A stretch of DNA of 64,000 nt from Thiohalophilus sp. (GCF_034522235.1 NZ_JAXHLN010000003.1:868001-932000); one strand, 5' to 3'. Positions 7,796 through 17,143 are shown, counted from the stretch's first letter. Made by a program: numbers and translations. The notes: generated by a model not told the origin, from the letters alone.

Positions 7796-8440
7796 TCAGT
7801 TAACTTTCGAGAGCCGATCGAGCCCTTCGCGGGCAATTTCGCGAATCTCCGCCGATTCATCCTGCAACCGCTGCTCCAGCCGGGGGCGAACGGCGGGATC
7901 GCCGGTCAGGGCCAGGTAGTGGGTGGCGTCACCCCGAATCTGGGCATTGTTATGTTCCGACAGTCGGGCAAATTCAGGCGTCAGTTGTTTCAGCGCATCG
8001 CTGCCGGCCAGTGATTCCAGCACCGCATCCAGTCCGAGCCGAACCTGGATCTCCAGATCCTCCCGTTCCAGCAGGGAAATGACCGTTTCGAGCCACTCGG
8101 GATGCTGATTCAGAAAGTCCTCGATCTGCTGCAACTGCCCGTCCTTGAGATGGCTGCGAATGTAATCGGCAATTCCTTCCTCGCTGCCGGCCTGTTGTGC
8201 CCAGTGGCGCAGCTCTTTCGGTGAATAGTTGCCCGGCAGGGTGAAGGGGCCGATGCGGGTCCAGGGCGTGGTGCGCACCCCCAGTTCCTGCGCGCGGGCG
8301 GGATCGACCACGATATTGCTGACCCGCAGTTCGCGAAGCAGTCCTTCCTTGATTAAATCGGACAGCGCCTGCAGCACGGCGGGACAGTGGGCACAGCCGG
8401 TGGCGATCAAAATTTCGGCATCTGGGACAGGTCGGGACAT
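7796..8440 (-). CDS. Thioredoxin-like protein fused to HEAT-type repeats
   Basis: The first 85 residues form a thioredoxin-like domain with the redox pair C16-A-H-C19 and a TTPW turn in place of the cis-Pro loop. The rest (about 95-214) is helical and reads as HEAT-like repeats (LTPEFARLSEHNNAQIRGDATHYLALTG, then RLQDESAEIREIAREGLDRL). No signal peptide is seen, so it is probably cytoplasmic. HEAT repeats usually bind proteins, so a thiol-redox adaptor with a protein client is a reasonable inference. The client is unknown. Confidence 0.78.
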   Translation of the reverse strand: MSRPVPDAEILIATGCAHCPAVLQALSDLIKEGLLRELRVSNIVVDPARAQELGVRTTPWTRIGPFTLPGNYSPKELRHWAQQAGSEEGIADYIRSHLKDGQLQQIEDFLNQHPEWLETVISLLEREDLEIQVRLGLDAVLESLAGSDALKQLTPEFARLSEHNNAQIRGDATHYLALTGDPAVRPRLEQRLQDESAEIREIAREGLDRLSKVN

Positions 8441-8514
8441 GGTAAAAACGTCGCTTGAATAGTGAGATGGACGGGATGGGTTCTATATATAAGGCCCTTG
8501 TGGCCGATGACCGT

Positions 8515-8721
8515 TCAGGCCTTTAGATCCGGAATCAGTCGGCTGCGCAGCCTGGTGATGAGATCCTTGAGCAACAGCTTGCGTTGTTTCATGCGCCGCA
8601 ACTGCAACTGATCCATGGTCGGATCATCGACCAGGCGGTTGATAATATCGTCCAGATCGCGATGCTCGGTTTCCAGTAACTGCAGCTTGTGATGCAATTG
8701 TGCAGCTTCGTGTTCATCCAT
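8515..8721 (-). CDS. YdcH-family small protein (DUF465)
   Basis: A 68-aa helical hairpin protein. The HHKLQLLETEHRDLDDIINRL segment followed by LQLRRMKQRKLLLKDLITRLR is the DUF465/YdcH pattern. The ATG at 8721 is chosen over upstream in-frame starts that would run into the promoter region of uup. The family's role is unknown. It is divergent from uup. Confidence 0.8.
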   Translation of the reverse strand: MDEHEAAQLHHKLQLLETEHRDLDDIINRLVDDPTMDQLQLRRMKQRKLLLKDLITRLRSRLIPDLKA

Positions 8722-8839
8722 AGCGCGGAACCTGTTGACGGGAGCTGTCATTCTAGCCCAGGCGGGTTCGCTGCGGAAGCGCCCAGCAGCGCCGTCGAAT
8801 ACGGTATACTGGGCGCCCTTCAAATCGGTGCTGATGTTA

Positions 8840-10732
8840 ATGCCGCCTATTCTGACTTTCAAAGACGTTTGCCTCAGTTACGGGGCGCAGCCGCTGCTGG
8901 ATCACGTCGATCTGCAACTGGAGCGGGGCGAACGGGTCTGCCTGGTCGGACGCAACGGATCGGGCAAATCGACCCTGATGCATCTGCTCAACGGCGATAT
9001 CCAGCCCGACGAGGGCGAGATCTGGCATCCGGACACCCTGCGCATCGCCCATCTGCACCAGGAGGTGCCGCACACCTCGGAACAGACCGTCTTCGAGATG
9101 GTGGCCGGGGGACTGCAGGAGACCGGGGAATTACTGGCGTCCTATCATCAGGCCCTGCAGCAGCTGGATGACTCGCCGCAACAGATTGAACGTCTGACCG
9201 AGCTGCAACAGCAGCTGGAAGCGGTGGACGGCTGGCGACTGGAACAGCGGGTCGCTTCGGCGATCAGCAAAATGGATCTGCCCGAGCAGACGCCGCTGGC
9301 CACCCTCTCCGGGGGCATGAAGCGCCGCGTGCTGCTGGCACGGGCGCTGGTCAGCGAACCGGATCTGTTATTACTGGACGAGCCTACCAACCACCTGGAT
9401 ATCGAGGGCATCACCTGGATGGAGCAATTCCTGCTGGGCTATGCGGGCTGTCTGGTGTTTATTACCCATGACCGCAGTTTCTTGCAGAGTCTGGCCTCCC
9501 GTATTATCCAGCTGGATCGCGGCCATCTGACCTCCTGGCCCGGCGATTATCAACACTATCTGGAAAAGAAGGAACAACTGCTGGATGCCGAGGAAAAAGA
9601 GCGGGCGCGTCAGGACAAGAAGCTGGCCGAGGAGGAGGCCTGGATCCGCAAGGGGATCAAGGCGCGGCGCACCCGCAACATGGGCCGGGTACGGGCCCTG
9701 AAGGCGATGCGCGAGGATGTCCGGCAACGACGTGAGCAACAGGGCCAGGTCCGGCTCAATTTGGATGAGGCGCAGGGTTCCGGCAAGCTGGTGGCGGACG
9801 TGGAGAACGTCTCCTTTGCCTACGACGGCGAGCCTATTTTGAAAAATTTTTCCACCCGCATCATGCGCGGCGATCGCATCGGTATTGTCGGCCCCAACGG
9901 GGTCGGCAAGAGTACCCTGATCCGGATCCTGCTCGGCGAGTTGAAACCCGACAGCGGCAAAGTCCGCCTGGGTACCAAACTGGAAACGGCCTATTTCGAT
10001 CAGCACCGGGCGATTCTCGATCCGGAAAAATCGGTGCTGAACAATCTCAACGAAGGCAGCGACATGATCGAGGTCCAGGGCCGTAAGCGTCACGCCATCG
10101 GTTATCTGCGCGAGTTCCTGTTCCCGGTGCAACAGGTGCATTCCCCGGTCAAGAGCCTCTCCGGCGGCGAGCGCAATCGCCTGTTGCTGGCAAAATTGTT
10201 TACCCAGCCGGCCAATCTGCTGGTGCTGGACGAGCCGACCAATGATCTGGATGTGGAAACCCTGGAGCTGCTCGAAGATCTGTTAATGAATTACGAAGGG
10301 ACATTGCTGGTGGTCAGCCACGATCGGACCTTTCTGGATAATGTCGTCACCAGCGTGCTGGTGTTCGAGGACGAGGGCGTGGTTAACGAATATGTCGGCG
10401 GCTATCACGACTGGTATCGCTATCGCCAGCAGCATCCCTATGTAAGCGCCGCGGGAAAAGCCGCTGCCACGAGCCGTGACGCGGCGTCACCGCGGGACAC
10501 CGAACCGGTCACAACCAAACGCAAGCTCGGCTATCGCGAACAGCAGGAGTTGAAGGCGCTGCCGGGACGGATCGAACAACTGGAACAGGAGCTGCAGCAA
10601 TTACAGACGCAGATCGGCGATCCCGCTTTTTATCAGCAGGACGGTGAGACGATTGCGCAGACCCTGCAGCGGCTCGATGAGATCAATGCGGAACTGGAAG
10701 CCTGTTTCCTGCGCTGGGAAGAGCTGGAATAG
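8840..10732 (+). CDS. uup: ABC-F ATPase, Uup-like
   Basis: Soluble ABC-F protein with two ATPase cassettes and no membrane domain. Walker A motifs are GRNGSGKST and GPNGVGKST, signatures LSGGMKRR and LSGGERNR, each followed by a Walker B with LDEPTN. A basic linker (KGIKARRTRNMGRVRALKAMR) and a C-terminal coiled coil (RIEQLEQELQQLQTQIGD) are typical of Uup, which acts on ribosomes and affects transposon excision. From the ATG at 8840 it is 630 aa, close to E. coli Uup (635). ATG at 8834 is possible but too near the GGTG ribosome-binding site. Confidence 0.93.
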   Translation: MPPILTFKDVCLSYGAQPLLDHVDLQLERGERVCLVGRNGSGKSTLMHLLNGDIQPDEGEIWHPDTLRIAHLHQEVPHTSEQTVFEMVAGGLQETGELLASYHQALQQLDDSPQQIERLTELQQQLEAVDGWRLEQRVASAISKMDLPEQTPLATLSGGMKRRVLLARALVSEPDLLLLDEPTNHLDIEGITWMEQFLLGYAGCLVFITHDRSFLQSLASRIIQLDRGHLTSWPGDYQHYLEKKEQLLDAEEKERARQDKKLAEEEAWIRKGIKARRTRNMGRVRALKAMREDVRQRREQQGQVRLNLDEAQGSGKLVADVENVSFAYDGEPILKNFSTRIMRGDRIGIVGPNGVGKSTLIRILLGELKPDSGKVRLGTKLETAYFDQHRAILDPEKSVLNNLNEGSDMIEVQGRKRHAIGYLREFLFPVQQVHSPVKSLSGGERNRLLLAKLFTQPANLLVLDEPTNDLDVETLELLEDLLMNYEGTLLVVSHDRTFLDNVVTSVLVFEDEGVVNEYVGGYHDWYRYRQQHPYVSAAGKAAATSRDAASPRDTEPVTTKRKLGYREQQELKALPGRIEQLEQELQQLQTQIGDPAFYQQDGETIAQTLQRLDEINAELEACFLRWEELE

Positions 10733-10735
10733 CCT

Positions 10736-11044
10736 TCAGTCGGATTCGGCGTCCGGGGACGTTTTCTTTTTCTTCAGCCCACTGGTGTCGATGGGGATGA
10801 CCGTGGATTTTTGCGGCTCGTCCACATAGCGTGGACGTTTCTGGCTGGGTCGGCCGGCTTCATCGGCCAGCTCTTTCTCGCGGGAGGCGATCAGGCCCAA
10901 ACAATCACGAATGGAAATAATGGTTTCCTCCGAGAGCGGATGCTTGAGACCCGGCTTGGTATAGGTATCCTTGGCCACATCGGTCAGGACCTTGCGCATC
11001 ATCTGCAGGATCTGCTCTTCTTTGGAATAGTCGTCACGGCTCAT
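10736..11044 (-). CDS. Conserved hypothetical protein (102 aa)
   Basis: Function unknown. The N-terminal two thirds are helical with the conserved-looking stretch KPGLKHPLSEETIISIRDCLGLIASREKEL. The last third is disordered and basic (GLKKKKTSPDAESD). Proteins of this pattern have, to my recollection, been labelled segregation and condensation protein A, but the size and sequence do not support an ScpA role. It converges on uup with a 3-bp gap. Confidence 0.65.
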   Translation of the reverse strand: MSRDDYSKEEQILQMMRKVLTDVAKDTYTKPGLKHPLSEETIISIRDCLGLIASREKELADEAGRPSQKRPRYVDEPQKSTVIPIDTSGLKKKKTSPDAESD

Positions 11045-11204
11045 TCGTTGGCACCATCATTCATTACGTGTCTGTGTAATTTCGATTCTAGCATTTTGCG
11101 GGGTCCGGATCGCCCCGAAAATTCCGGCATACATGAGAATTCATGGGGTTAATCCACGCCACGGCGCTGGTATACTGGCCCCCTTGTATTTACCGGGGTT
11201 GTTG

Positions 11205-11774
11205 ATGTCATCGTCCTTGCCTTCATTGCTGTTGTATCCCCAGAATCCCGACTACCGTCCGGAGGACACCGGGACTCTGATCGCCAGTCTGCAAGACGCC
11301 GGTTTGATCGGCGAGGCTGTTGAGGACTTGCCGGGGCAACGCTACGCGGCCGGCCCCAGTTTCCTGCAGCACATCAGTTTTCTCGGCTGTTCGCCGGCGG
11401 TGGAATTCGAGCCGGAGGTCCCCGGTTCCGAGCAATTTTGTCATGCCGGCATCCTGTACAGCGGACACTTACAGTTTCGCGGTGGTCCGCAGCAGGTGCA
11501 GGTCCATTGTCGCCAGTGCCGCCACCGCGAGACGGACTGGGCCGCCATCATCGACGACTGGCGGACCGATCCGCATAACCACCGCTACGTCTGTCCCGAA
11601 TGCGGCGCCGAAAGTCACGCCACCGAACTCAACTGGCGTAAAACCGGCGCCTTTGCGCATCTGTTCATCGAGCTCTACAACATCTATCCCTACGAAGCCG
11701 TGCCCACCGACGGCATTCTCAAGCGCCTGCGCGATGCCACCGGGGTCGACTGGAAATACATCTACGTCCGCTGA
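11205..11774 (+). CDS. Zinc-ribbon hypothetical protein (189 aa)
   Basis: A soluble protein with a central beta-rich region and a probable zinc site formed by CRQCRHRE and, about 35 residues later, YVCPECGAES (two CxxC knuckles). The C-terminal part (FAHLFIELYNIYPYEAVPTDGILKRL) looks conserved, but I cannot name the family. The start is ATG at 11205 with ACCGGGG before it; an upstream in-frame ATG at 11133 overlaps a likely promoter (TATACT at 11171-11176). Confidence 0.7.
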   Translation: MSSSLPSLLLYPQNPDYRPEDTGTLIASLQDAGLIGEAVEDLPGQRYAAGPSFLQHISFLGCSPAVEFEPEVPGSEQFCHAGILYSGHLQFRGGPQQVQVHCRQCRHRETDWAAIIDDWRTDPHNHRYVCPECGAESHATELNWRKTGAFAHLFIELYNIYPYEAVPTDGILKRLRDATGVDWKYIYVR

Positions 11775-11794
11775 CTTCTTCCTTTATCCGGCGC

Positions 11795-12051
11795 TCTGGG
11801 AAATAACGCAGAGGACGCGGAGACGCAGAGGCGCGGAGAAAACAAATAATTTATTTTGGTAAATCTGGTTGACCGAGGCCTTCTCAATTGAACCCTCTGA
11901 GTTATCGCTGGGTATTTCATCTGCCCAACACGGCCGTGTCCAGCCTTTTGACTGGCTATAGGCTTTATCAACTTCGAAAGTCGAAAAAACAAATCAGTTT
12001 ACATCTCTGCGTCTCCGCGTCTCCGCGTCCTCTGCGTTATTTCCCAGAGAG
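11795..12051. repeat. Long inverted-repeat element, arms of the GGACGCGGAGACGCAGAGG type
   Basis: The 525-bp gap between 11775 and 12299 has no convincing gene. Its first half is this element. The left arm (about 11796-11843) contains GGGAAATAACGCAGAGG followed by GACGCGGAGACGCAGAGGCGCGGAGA. The right arm (about 12003-12050) is its near-perfect reverse complement. About 160 bp of AT-richer unique sequence separate them. A second copy of the same arm type lies at 17197-17420. Confidence 0.75.
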
Positions 12052-12242
12052 TCAGATAAGTGATTCGTGCTTGACACTTCGTTGTAGAATGAGGAAACTC
12101 AATCTCATGTTTAACACCATGCATTTCGCCAAGATCTCTGCCTGCCCGCTACGCCTGCGTGTCTGGGCAATGGGTCGTGCGTGGCGGATGGAGAGGGTGT
12201 TGTAACGCAGTTAAACATAAGCAATACCGCGATTTTCCGAAG

Positions 12243-12271
12243 AGCCACAGCCTGAAAACTGTGGCTTTTTT
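12243..12271 (+). terminator. Rho-independent terminator in the leader of the EamA transporter gene
   Basis: AGCCACAG (12243-12250) pairs perfectly with CTGTGGCT (12259-12266) around an 8-nt loop, followed at once by a run of six T. It sits 29 bp before the EamA start, with no coding gene upstream for about 470 bp on this strand. It therefore either ends a small RNA encoded around 12060-12240 or works as a transcription attenuator for the transporter. Confidence 0.72.
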
Positions 12272-12299
12272 CGTTTTGGACAGCTCAAGGGAGAGAAGC

Positions 12300-13205
12300 A
12301 TGTCGGTGCCGACTGCCTATATTGGCGTGGTGTTGATCTGGTCGACCACGCCGTTGGCGATCAAGTGGAGCGGGGAAGGGCCGGGCTTTCTGTTCGGCGT
12401 GGCCGCGCGCATGTGGATCGGCGCGCTGGTCTGCGTGCTGCTGTTAACCCTGTTATCCCGAACACTGCCGCGCGATCGTCAGGCGCTGAAAAGTTATCTG
12501 GCCGGTGGCATTGGCGTGTTCGGCGCGATGACCTCCGTCTACTGGGGCGCGCAGTATATTCCTTCGGGACTGATCTCGGTGCTGTTCGGGCTGACACCGA
12601 TCGTCACCGGCTTGATGGCGGCGTTATGGCTGCACGAACGGGCTTTGACTCTGCCGAAACTGATCGGGATATTACTGGCACTGGGTGGATTGATCGTAGT
12701 GTTTGCCCGGGGGTTGCACCTGGGTGAGCAGGCCGGTTACGGCATTGCGGCGGTAGTGCTGGCGGTCTGTCTGCATTCGTTGAGTATGGTGTTGGTCAAG
12801 AAGATCGATGCACATCTGTCGGGACTGGAATCCACCAGTGGCGCCTTGCTGGTGGCGGCACCCTGTTACCTGCTGGTCTGGTTGTTGCTGGATGGCCAGT
12901 GGCCGGCCGAGATCGGGGCGCGCGCGGCCGGATCGATTTTATATCTCGCAGTATTCGGTTCGGTATTGGGCTTTATTATGTTCTTTTATGTCCTCAAACA
13001 GATTGATGCCAGTCGCGTGGCGCTGGTAACATTGTTGACACCGGTACTGGCCCTGCTGTTTGGGCGGATATTCAACCAGGAACAGATCGGCCTCGAACTC
13101 TATCTGGGCGCGACACTGATCCTGCTGGGGATGGGGTTATACCAATGGGGCGAAAGGATGATTCGTTATTTGCGCAACAGGGCCGCGAGCGACGCCGTGG
13201 GTTGA
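12300..13205 (+). CDS. EamA/DMT-superfamily transporter
   Basis: Inner-membrane protein of 301 aa with ten predicted helices in two EamA repeats (SVYWGAQYIPSGLISVLFGLTPIVTGL in the first, FFYVLKQIDASRVALVTLLTPVLALLFG in the second). Family members export metabolites or amino acids; the substrate here is unknown. The ATG at 12300 has AAGGGAGAG upstream. A longer in-frame start at 12159 would read through a terminator hairpin and is rejected. Its last 61 bp overlap the start of mltF, implying coupled translation. Confidence 0.88.
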   Translation: MSVPTAYIGVVLIWSTTPLAIKWSGEGPGFLFGVAARMWIGALVCVLLLTLLSRTLPRDRQALKSYLAGGIGVFGAMTSVYWGAQYIPSGLISVLFGLTPIVTGLMAALWLHERALTLPKLIGILLALGGLIVVFARGLHLGEQAGYGIAAVVLAVCLHSLSMVLVKKIDAHLSGLESTSGALLVAAPCYLLVWLLLDGQWPAEIGARAAGSILYLAVFGSVLGFIMFFYVLKQIDASRVALVTLLTPVLALLFGRIFNQEQIGLELYLGATLILLGMGLYQWGERMIRYLRNRAASDAVG

Positions 13206-14545
13206 GTGGTTGGCGTAGCAGTGTGCTGCTATTGCTGGCTGCAGCGCTGAGCGCCTGCGGTGATGATGCTTATATCACGCGCATTCAGGAACAGGGCAAG
13301 CTGGTGGTGGTTACCCGCAACGCCCCGACCACCTATTATATGGGCCGTGATGGACCCACGGGCTTTGAATACGCTCTGGTTTCCACTTTTGCCGAGGATC
13401 TGGGGGTCGAACTGAAGCTGGTCACCAGTGATAATCCCAGCGAGATTCTGCGCATGATTGAAGCCGGGAAGGCGGATATTGCTGCTGCCGGACTGACCCG
13501 CACCGAACAGCGCCGGGAGCGCGTGCTGTTTTCTCGCGCCTATCAACAAGTCACTCAGCAGGTGGTGTGCCGTCGGCTTGGCGCCCGTCCTTCCTCGCCT
13601 GAAGATCTGGTCGGCCTCTCCATCGAGGTGCCGGCTGAAACCAGTTATGTGGAACAGCTGGAGCGCCTGCAGCAGGACATCCCGGAACTGTCCTGGGAGG
13701 CTGTTCCGGAGCACGATACCGAATATCTGCTGGAAAAAGTCTGGCAACGCAAACTCGATTGCACCATTGGCGATTCCAATATTGTGGCGATAAACCAGCG
13801 TTACATGCCGGAACTGTCAGTCCGCTTTGATATTAGTGAACCCCAGCCGCTGGCCTGGGCAATGCCCGCCAATGCGGACGGATTACAAGCCGCCGTAAAT
13901 GACTGGCTGGAACAGTATGAAGAGGATGGTCAGCTGCAGGCCCTGATCAATCAGTATTACGGCTTCATCGAAGTCTTCGATTATGTCGATACCCGGGCGT
14001 TTCAGCGCAAGGTTGAACGCGTACTGCCGCAATACCAGAAGCTGTTTCAGGAAGCCGGGAAACAATACGATATCGACTGGACTTTGCTGGCCGCCCAGGC
14101 CTATCAGGAATCCCACTGGGATCGCCTTGCCCGCAGTCCCACCGGCGTGCGCGGCATCATGATGTTGACCCGGATTACGGCCCGGGAGGTCGGGATCCAG
14201 AGCCGGCTGGATCCAAAGCAGAGCATCATGGGTGGCGCCAAATACCTCGCGAACCTGCGCGGTCGACTACCGGAGGCGATCAGCGAACCGGACCGCACCT
14301 GGATCGCCCTGGCGGCGTATAACGTGGGCATGGGCCATGTCTACGATGCCCGCAACCTGGCTCGCGATCTGGGCAAGAATCCCGATTTGTGGCACGACTT
14401 CCGTGAAGTGTTACCCCTACTGGCGCAGAAAAAATACTACAAGGATCTGCGTTACGGGTACGCTCGCGGTTCGGAGCCGGTGCGTTACGTGCGCCGCATC
14501 CGCAACTACCACGACATGCTGCTGCAGGCCCTCAAGGTCAACTAG
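13145..14545 (+). CDS. mltF: Membrane-bound lytic murein transglycosylase F
   Basis: Lipoprotein that cleaves peptidoglycan glycan strands to 1,6-anhydro products in the periplasm. Domains in order: a signal peptide with lipobox LSAC (lipidated C38), a periplasmic solute-binding-like domain (about 50-270; TGFEYALVSTFAEDLGVEL, ADIAAAGLTRTEQRRERVLFS), and an SLT lysozyme-like domain (about 300-450) with the catalytic Glu in AYQESHWD and GVRGIMMLT. At 466 aa it is a little shorter than E. coli MltF (518). The start overlaps the 3' end of the EamA gene. Confidence 0.93.
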   Translation: MGRKDDSLFAQQGRERRRGLSGWRSSVLLLLAAALSACGDDAYITRIQEQGKLVVVTRNAPTTYYMGRDGPTGFEYALVSTFAEDLGVELKLVTSDNPSEILRMIEAGKADIAAAGLTRTEQRRERVLFSRAYQQVTQQVVCRRLGARPSSPEDLVGLSIEVPAETSYVEQLERLQQDIPELSWEAVPEHDTEYLLEKVWQRKLDCTIGDSNIVAINQRYMPELSVRFDISEPQPLAWAMPANADGLQAAVNDWLEQYEEDGQLQALINQYYGFIEVFDYVDTRAFQRKVERVLPQYQKLFQEAGKQYDIDWTLLAAQAYQESHWDRLARSPTGVRGIMMLTRITAREVGIQSRLDPKQSIMGGAKYLANLRGRLPEAISEPDRTWIALAAYNVGMGHVYDARNLARDLGKNPDLWHDFREVLPLLAQKKYYKDLRYGYARGSEPVRYVRRIRNYHDMLLQALKVN

Positions 14546-14572
14546 GCCCTTCGGGCAGGGACGAGTAAAAAA

Positions 14573-14822
14573 ACTCACCACCAAGACACGAAGACACCAA
14601 GAAAAAATGGCATAAATCATTTCTCTGCGCCTTCGTATCCTCTGCGTTTATTCCCGGTGGCACAGAACTGCAGGGTGCGTCCCACGCACCGAACTCCACA
14701 CTCATACGTGTTGACGGTGCGTAGAACGCACCCTATACACTTGACAAGGCAGAGGGGTACGAAGACGCACAATAGAATATTTTTTCTTGGTGTCTTGGTG
14801 TCTTGGTGTCTTGGTGGTGATT
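14573..14822. repeat. Nested inverted-repeat element, arms of the CACCACCAAGACACNAAGA type
   Basis: It fills the gap between mltF and ispG. The outer left arm (about 14576-14607, CACCACCAAGACACGAAGA) matches an outer right arm of four TCTTGGTG-like units (about 14784-14820) that abuts the ispG stop codon. Inside are weaker arms of the CTCTGCG type (about 14620-14655 and 14750-14772). In the centre are two small hairpins, GGTGCGTCCCACGCACC (about 14675-14691) and GGTGCGTAGAACGCACC (about 14716-14732). Confidence 0.75.
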
Positions 14823-16050
14823 ACTTTTTGTTTCCAGCGTAGTGGCGCTGGATGTAGTCGTCGATGATTTGCTGGAATTCCCCGGCGATGTTGTCGCCCT
14901 TGAGAGTCACGGTTTTCTCGCCGTCCACATAAACCGGGGCCACCGGTTTTTCGCCGGTGCCGGGCAGGCTGATGCCGATGTTGGCGTGTTTGCTCTCACC
15001 CGGTCCGTTGACCACGCAACCCATGACCGCCACGGATAATTCTTCCACGCCCTGGTATTGTTCACGCCATTGCGGCATCTGCTGGCGCAGGTAACCCTGG
15101 ATATCCATCGCCAGTTGCTGGAAGTAGGTGCTGGAGGTGCGACCGCAGCCGGGGCAGGCTACCACCATCGGTGTGAAGGCGCGCAGCCCCATGGATTGCA
15201 GGATCTCCTGCGCGACTACCACTTCCTGGCAGCGATCCCCGCCCGGTTCCGGGGTCAGGGAGATCCGGATCGTATCGCCGATGCCCTGTTGCAACAGCAC
15301 CGACAGCGCGGCGGTGGAGGCGACGATGCCCTTGGAGCCCATGCCGGCCTCGGTCAGGCCCAGGTGCAGCGGATAATCACATTGTGAGGAGATATCCTGA
15401 TAGACGCTGATCAGATCCTGCACCCCGCTCATCTTGCAGGAGAGGATGATCTTGTCATGGGCCATGCCCAGTTCTTCGGCCTGCTGGGCACTCTCCAGTG
15501 CCGAGGTAACCACCGCCGCGTGCATCAGCGCGGTCGGCTCGCGCGGCTCGGGCAGTCTGGCGTTCTCGTCCATCATCCGCGCCAGCAGGGCTTGATCCAG
15601 CGAGCCCCAGTTGATGCCGATGCGCACCGGCTTGTCGTACTCGATGGCCACCTCGATCATGCGGGCGAACTGCTCGTCCCGTTTTTTGCCCTTGCCCACG
15701 TTACCGGGGTTGATGCGGTATTTGGCCAGCGCGGCGGCGCACTCGGGATAATCGCTCAGCAGCTTGTGGCCGTTGAAGTGAAAGTCGCCCACCAGCGGGG
15801 TGGTGCAACCGGCCTGGTCCAGCGCCTCGCGAATCTGCGGGACGGCCGCGGCGGCCTCTGCGCTGTTGACCGTAATGCGCACCAGTTCGGAGCCGGCCTG
15901 GCTCAGATCGCGGACCTGCTGGACCGTGGCCGCGATGTCGGCGGTGTCGGTATTGGTCATTGATTGCACCACGATCGGGGCGTCACCGCCTACGGTGACG
16001 TGGCCGACCTGGACAGGAACCGTGTGCTGGCGCTGAACGGATTTGCTCAT
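14821..16050 (-). CDS. ispG: 4-hydroxy-3-methylbut-2-en-1-yl diphosphate synthase (flavodoxin)
   Basis: Converts MEcPP to HMBPP in the non-mevalonate isoprenoid pathway, using a [4Fe-4S] cluster. The 409-aa protein has the TIM-barrel half ([31 protein letters not shown]) and the cluster half with CPGCGRTSS and CVVNGPGES, which supply the three conserved cysteines. It lacks the large insertion of plant-type enzymes. Its stop lies inside the right arm of a dispersed repeat. It stands apart from other isoprenoid genes. Confidence 0.96.
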   Translation of the reverse strand: MSKSVQRQHTVPVQVGHVTVGGDAPIVVQSMTNTDTADIAATVQQVRDLSQAGSELVRITVNSAEAAAAVPQIREALDQAGCTTPLVGDFHFNGHKLLSDYPECAAALAKYRINPGNVGKGKKRDEQFARMIEVAIEYDKPVRIGINWGSLDQALLARMMDENARLPEPREPTALMHAAVVTSALESAQQAEELGMAHDKIILSCKMSGVQDLISVYQDISSQCDYPLHLGLTEAGMGSKGIVASTAALSVLLQQGIGDTIRISLTPEPGGDRCQEVVVAQEILQSMGLRAFTPMVVACPGCGRTSSTYFQQLAMDIQGYLRQQMPQWREQYQGVEELSVAVMGCVVNGPGESKHANIGISLPGTGEKPVAPVYVDGEKTVTLKGDNIAGEFQQIIDDYIQRHYAGNKK

Positions 16051-16247
16051 GTTATCTGTAAGCCATTGACCGCAAAGGCAGGATCATACCATATCCATTT
16101 TATACCAGTGGGGCCTGAGACAAAATTTCGCCGGCGCCAGCGGATATCGGGTTACCACCGAATGCACCGAACAACCTGCGACCAGCGCCATCACCGGAAA
16201 CAGGCAATTTCCGCGCAATCGTTCATACAAAAACGGTGTAAACCCTA

Positions 16248-16253
16248 TATAAT
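16248..16253 (+). promoter_or_regulatory. Candidate -10 element (TATAAT) for the methyltransferase gene
   Basis: A perfect TATAAT lies 48 bp upstream of the ATG at 16301, followed by a G+C-rich start region. The -35 is weak: ATACAA is at the right distance, and TTCATA is 20 bp upstream. Confidence 0.45.
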
Positions 16254-16300
16254 AGCGCCCGAAATACGAACACCAACGCAATCGAAACAGGGGACAGGAA

Positions 16301-17143
16301 ATGGCAAAACAACAGGCAGGCAAGAAACCGACCATGGCCGATCAGGCGGACCGGCATGTGTTGTACCAGAAGTCGGTGCAGGCCCCTGAAGCGGAAGTGG
16401 CCTTTTTTGATCAGGTGTTCCCCGAGTTGCGCGGCCGCAAGGCACTGAGCATGAAGGAAGACTTCTGCGGCACCGCCTATCTGGCCGCCGAGTGGTGCAA
16501 GTCGGATCCGCAACGTACTGCCATCGGCGTGGATTATGACGAAGAGACCGTCGAATGGGGCCGCAAGCACAACATCGAAGCCGAAGGCGGCGACCTGGCT
16601 GAGCGTATTACCCTGCACATCGACGACGTGCGCAACGTCACCGAGCCGCAGGTGGATATCGTCTGCGCCTTCAATTTCAGCTACTGCCTGTTCGAAAAGC
16701 GCGATGAACTGATCGACTACTTCAAAAAGGCCCGCCAGAGTCTGGTGGACGACGGCCTGTTGATTCTGGATCTGTTCGGCGGTACCGAGTGCGAGGACGT
16801 GATCGAAGAAGAGACCGAGATCGAGGACGAGCCGGCCACCTACATCTGGGAACACGTCGCCTTCAACCCCATCGATCATCACATGAAATGCGCCATCCAT
16901 TTTGAATTCGACGACGGCTCACGCATGCAAAACGCCTTCACCTACGAATGGCGCCTGTGGGCCATTCCCGAAGTCCGCGAACTCCTCGAAGAAGCCGGCT
17001 TCAGCAAGTCACGGGTCTACTGGGAAAAATACGAAGATTCCGATGACGATGATGACGAGCTGGAAGGTACCGGGGAATACGAAGAAGTGACCGAGGTGGA
17101 AAACCAGGAATCCTGGATGATCTACATCGTCGCCGAGAAATAA
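16301..17143 (+). CDS. SAM-dependent methyltransferase, substrate unknown
   Basis: A 280-aa class I methyltransferase-like protein. The SAM region is atypical: MKEDFCGTAYLAAEWC in place of a glycine-rich motif I, then TAIGVDYDEETVEWG (acidic loop), VDIVCAFNFSYCLF (motif IV-like) and DDGLLILDLFGG. The C-terminal part is strongly acidic (SDDDDDELEGTGEYEE). No signal peptide. ATG with AGGGGACAGGAA upstream. Neighbours give no clue to the substrate. A hairpin that could be its terminator follows directly. Confidence 0.8.
   Translation: MAKQQAGKKPTMADQADRHVLYQKSVQAPEAEVAFFDQVFPELRGRKALSMKEDFCGTAYLAAEWCKSDPQRTAIGVDYDEETVEWGRKHNIEAEGGDLAERITLHIDDVRNVTEPQVDIVCAFNFSYCLFEKRDELIDYFKKARQSLVDDGLLILDLFGGTECEDVIEEETEIEDEPATYIWEHVAFNPIDHHMKCAIHFEFDDGSRMQNAFTYEWRLWAIPEVRELLEEAGFSKSRVYWEKYEDSDDDDDELEGTGEYEEVTEVENQESWMIYIVAEK

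Noticed and set aside
11888-12205. 105-aa plus-strand frame in the 11775-12299 gap
   Set aside because: It runs through the right arm of an inverted repeat and is compositionally unlike a protein.
12052-12242. tRNA, 6S RNA, 4.5S RNA, RNase P RNA or a known riboswitch
   Set aside because: No cloverleaf, conserved RNA core or known aptamer pattern could be recognised by eye.
12159-12299. Longer N-terminus for the EamA transporter
   Set aside because: It would translate through an intrinsic terminator; a strong AAGGGAG stands before the ATG at 12300.
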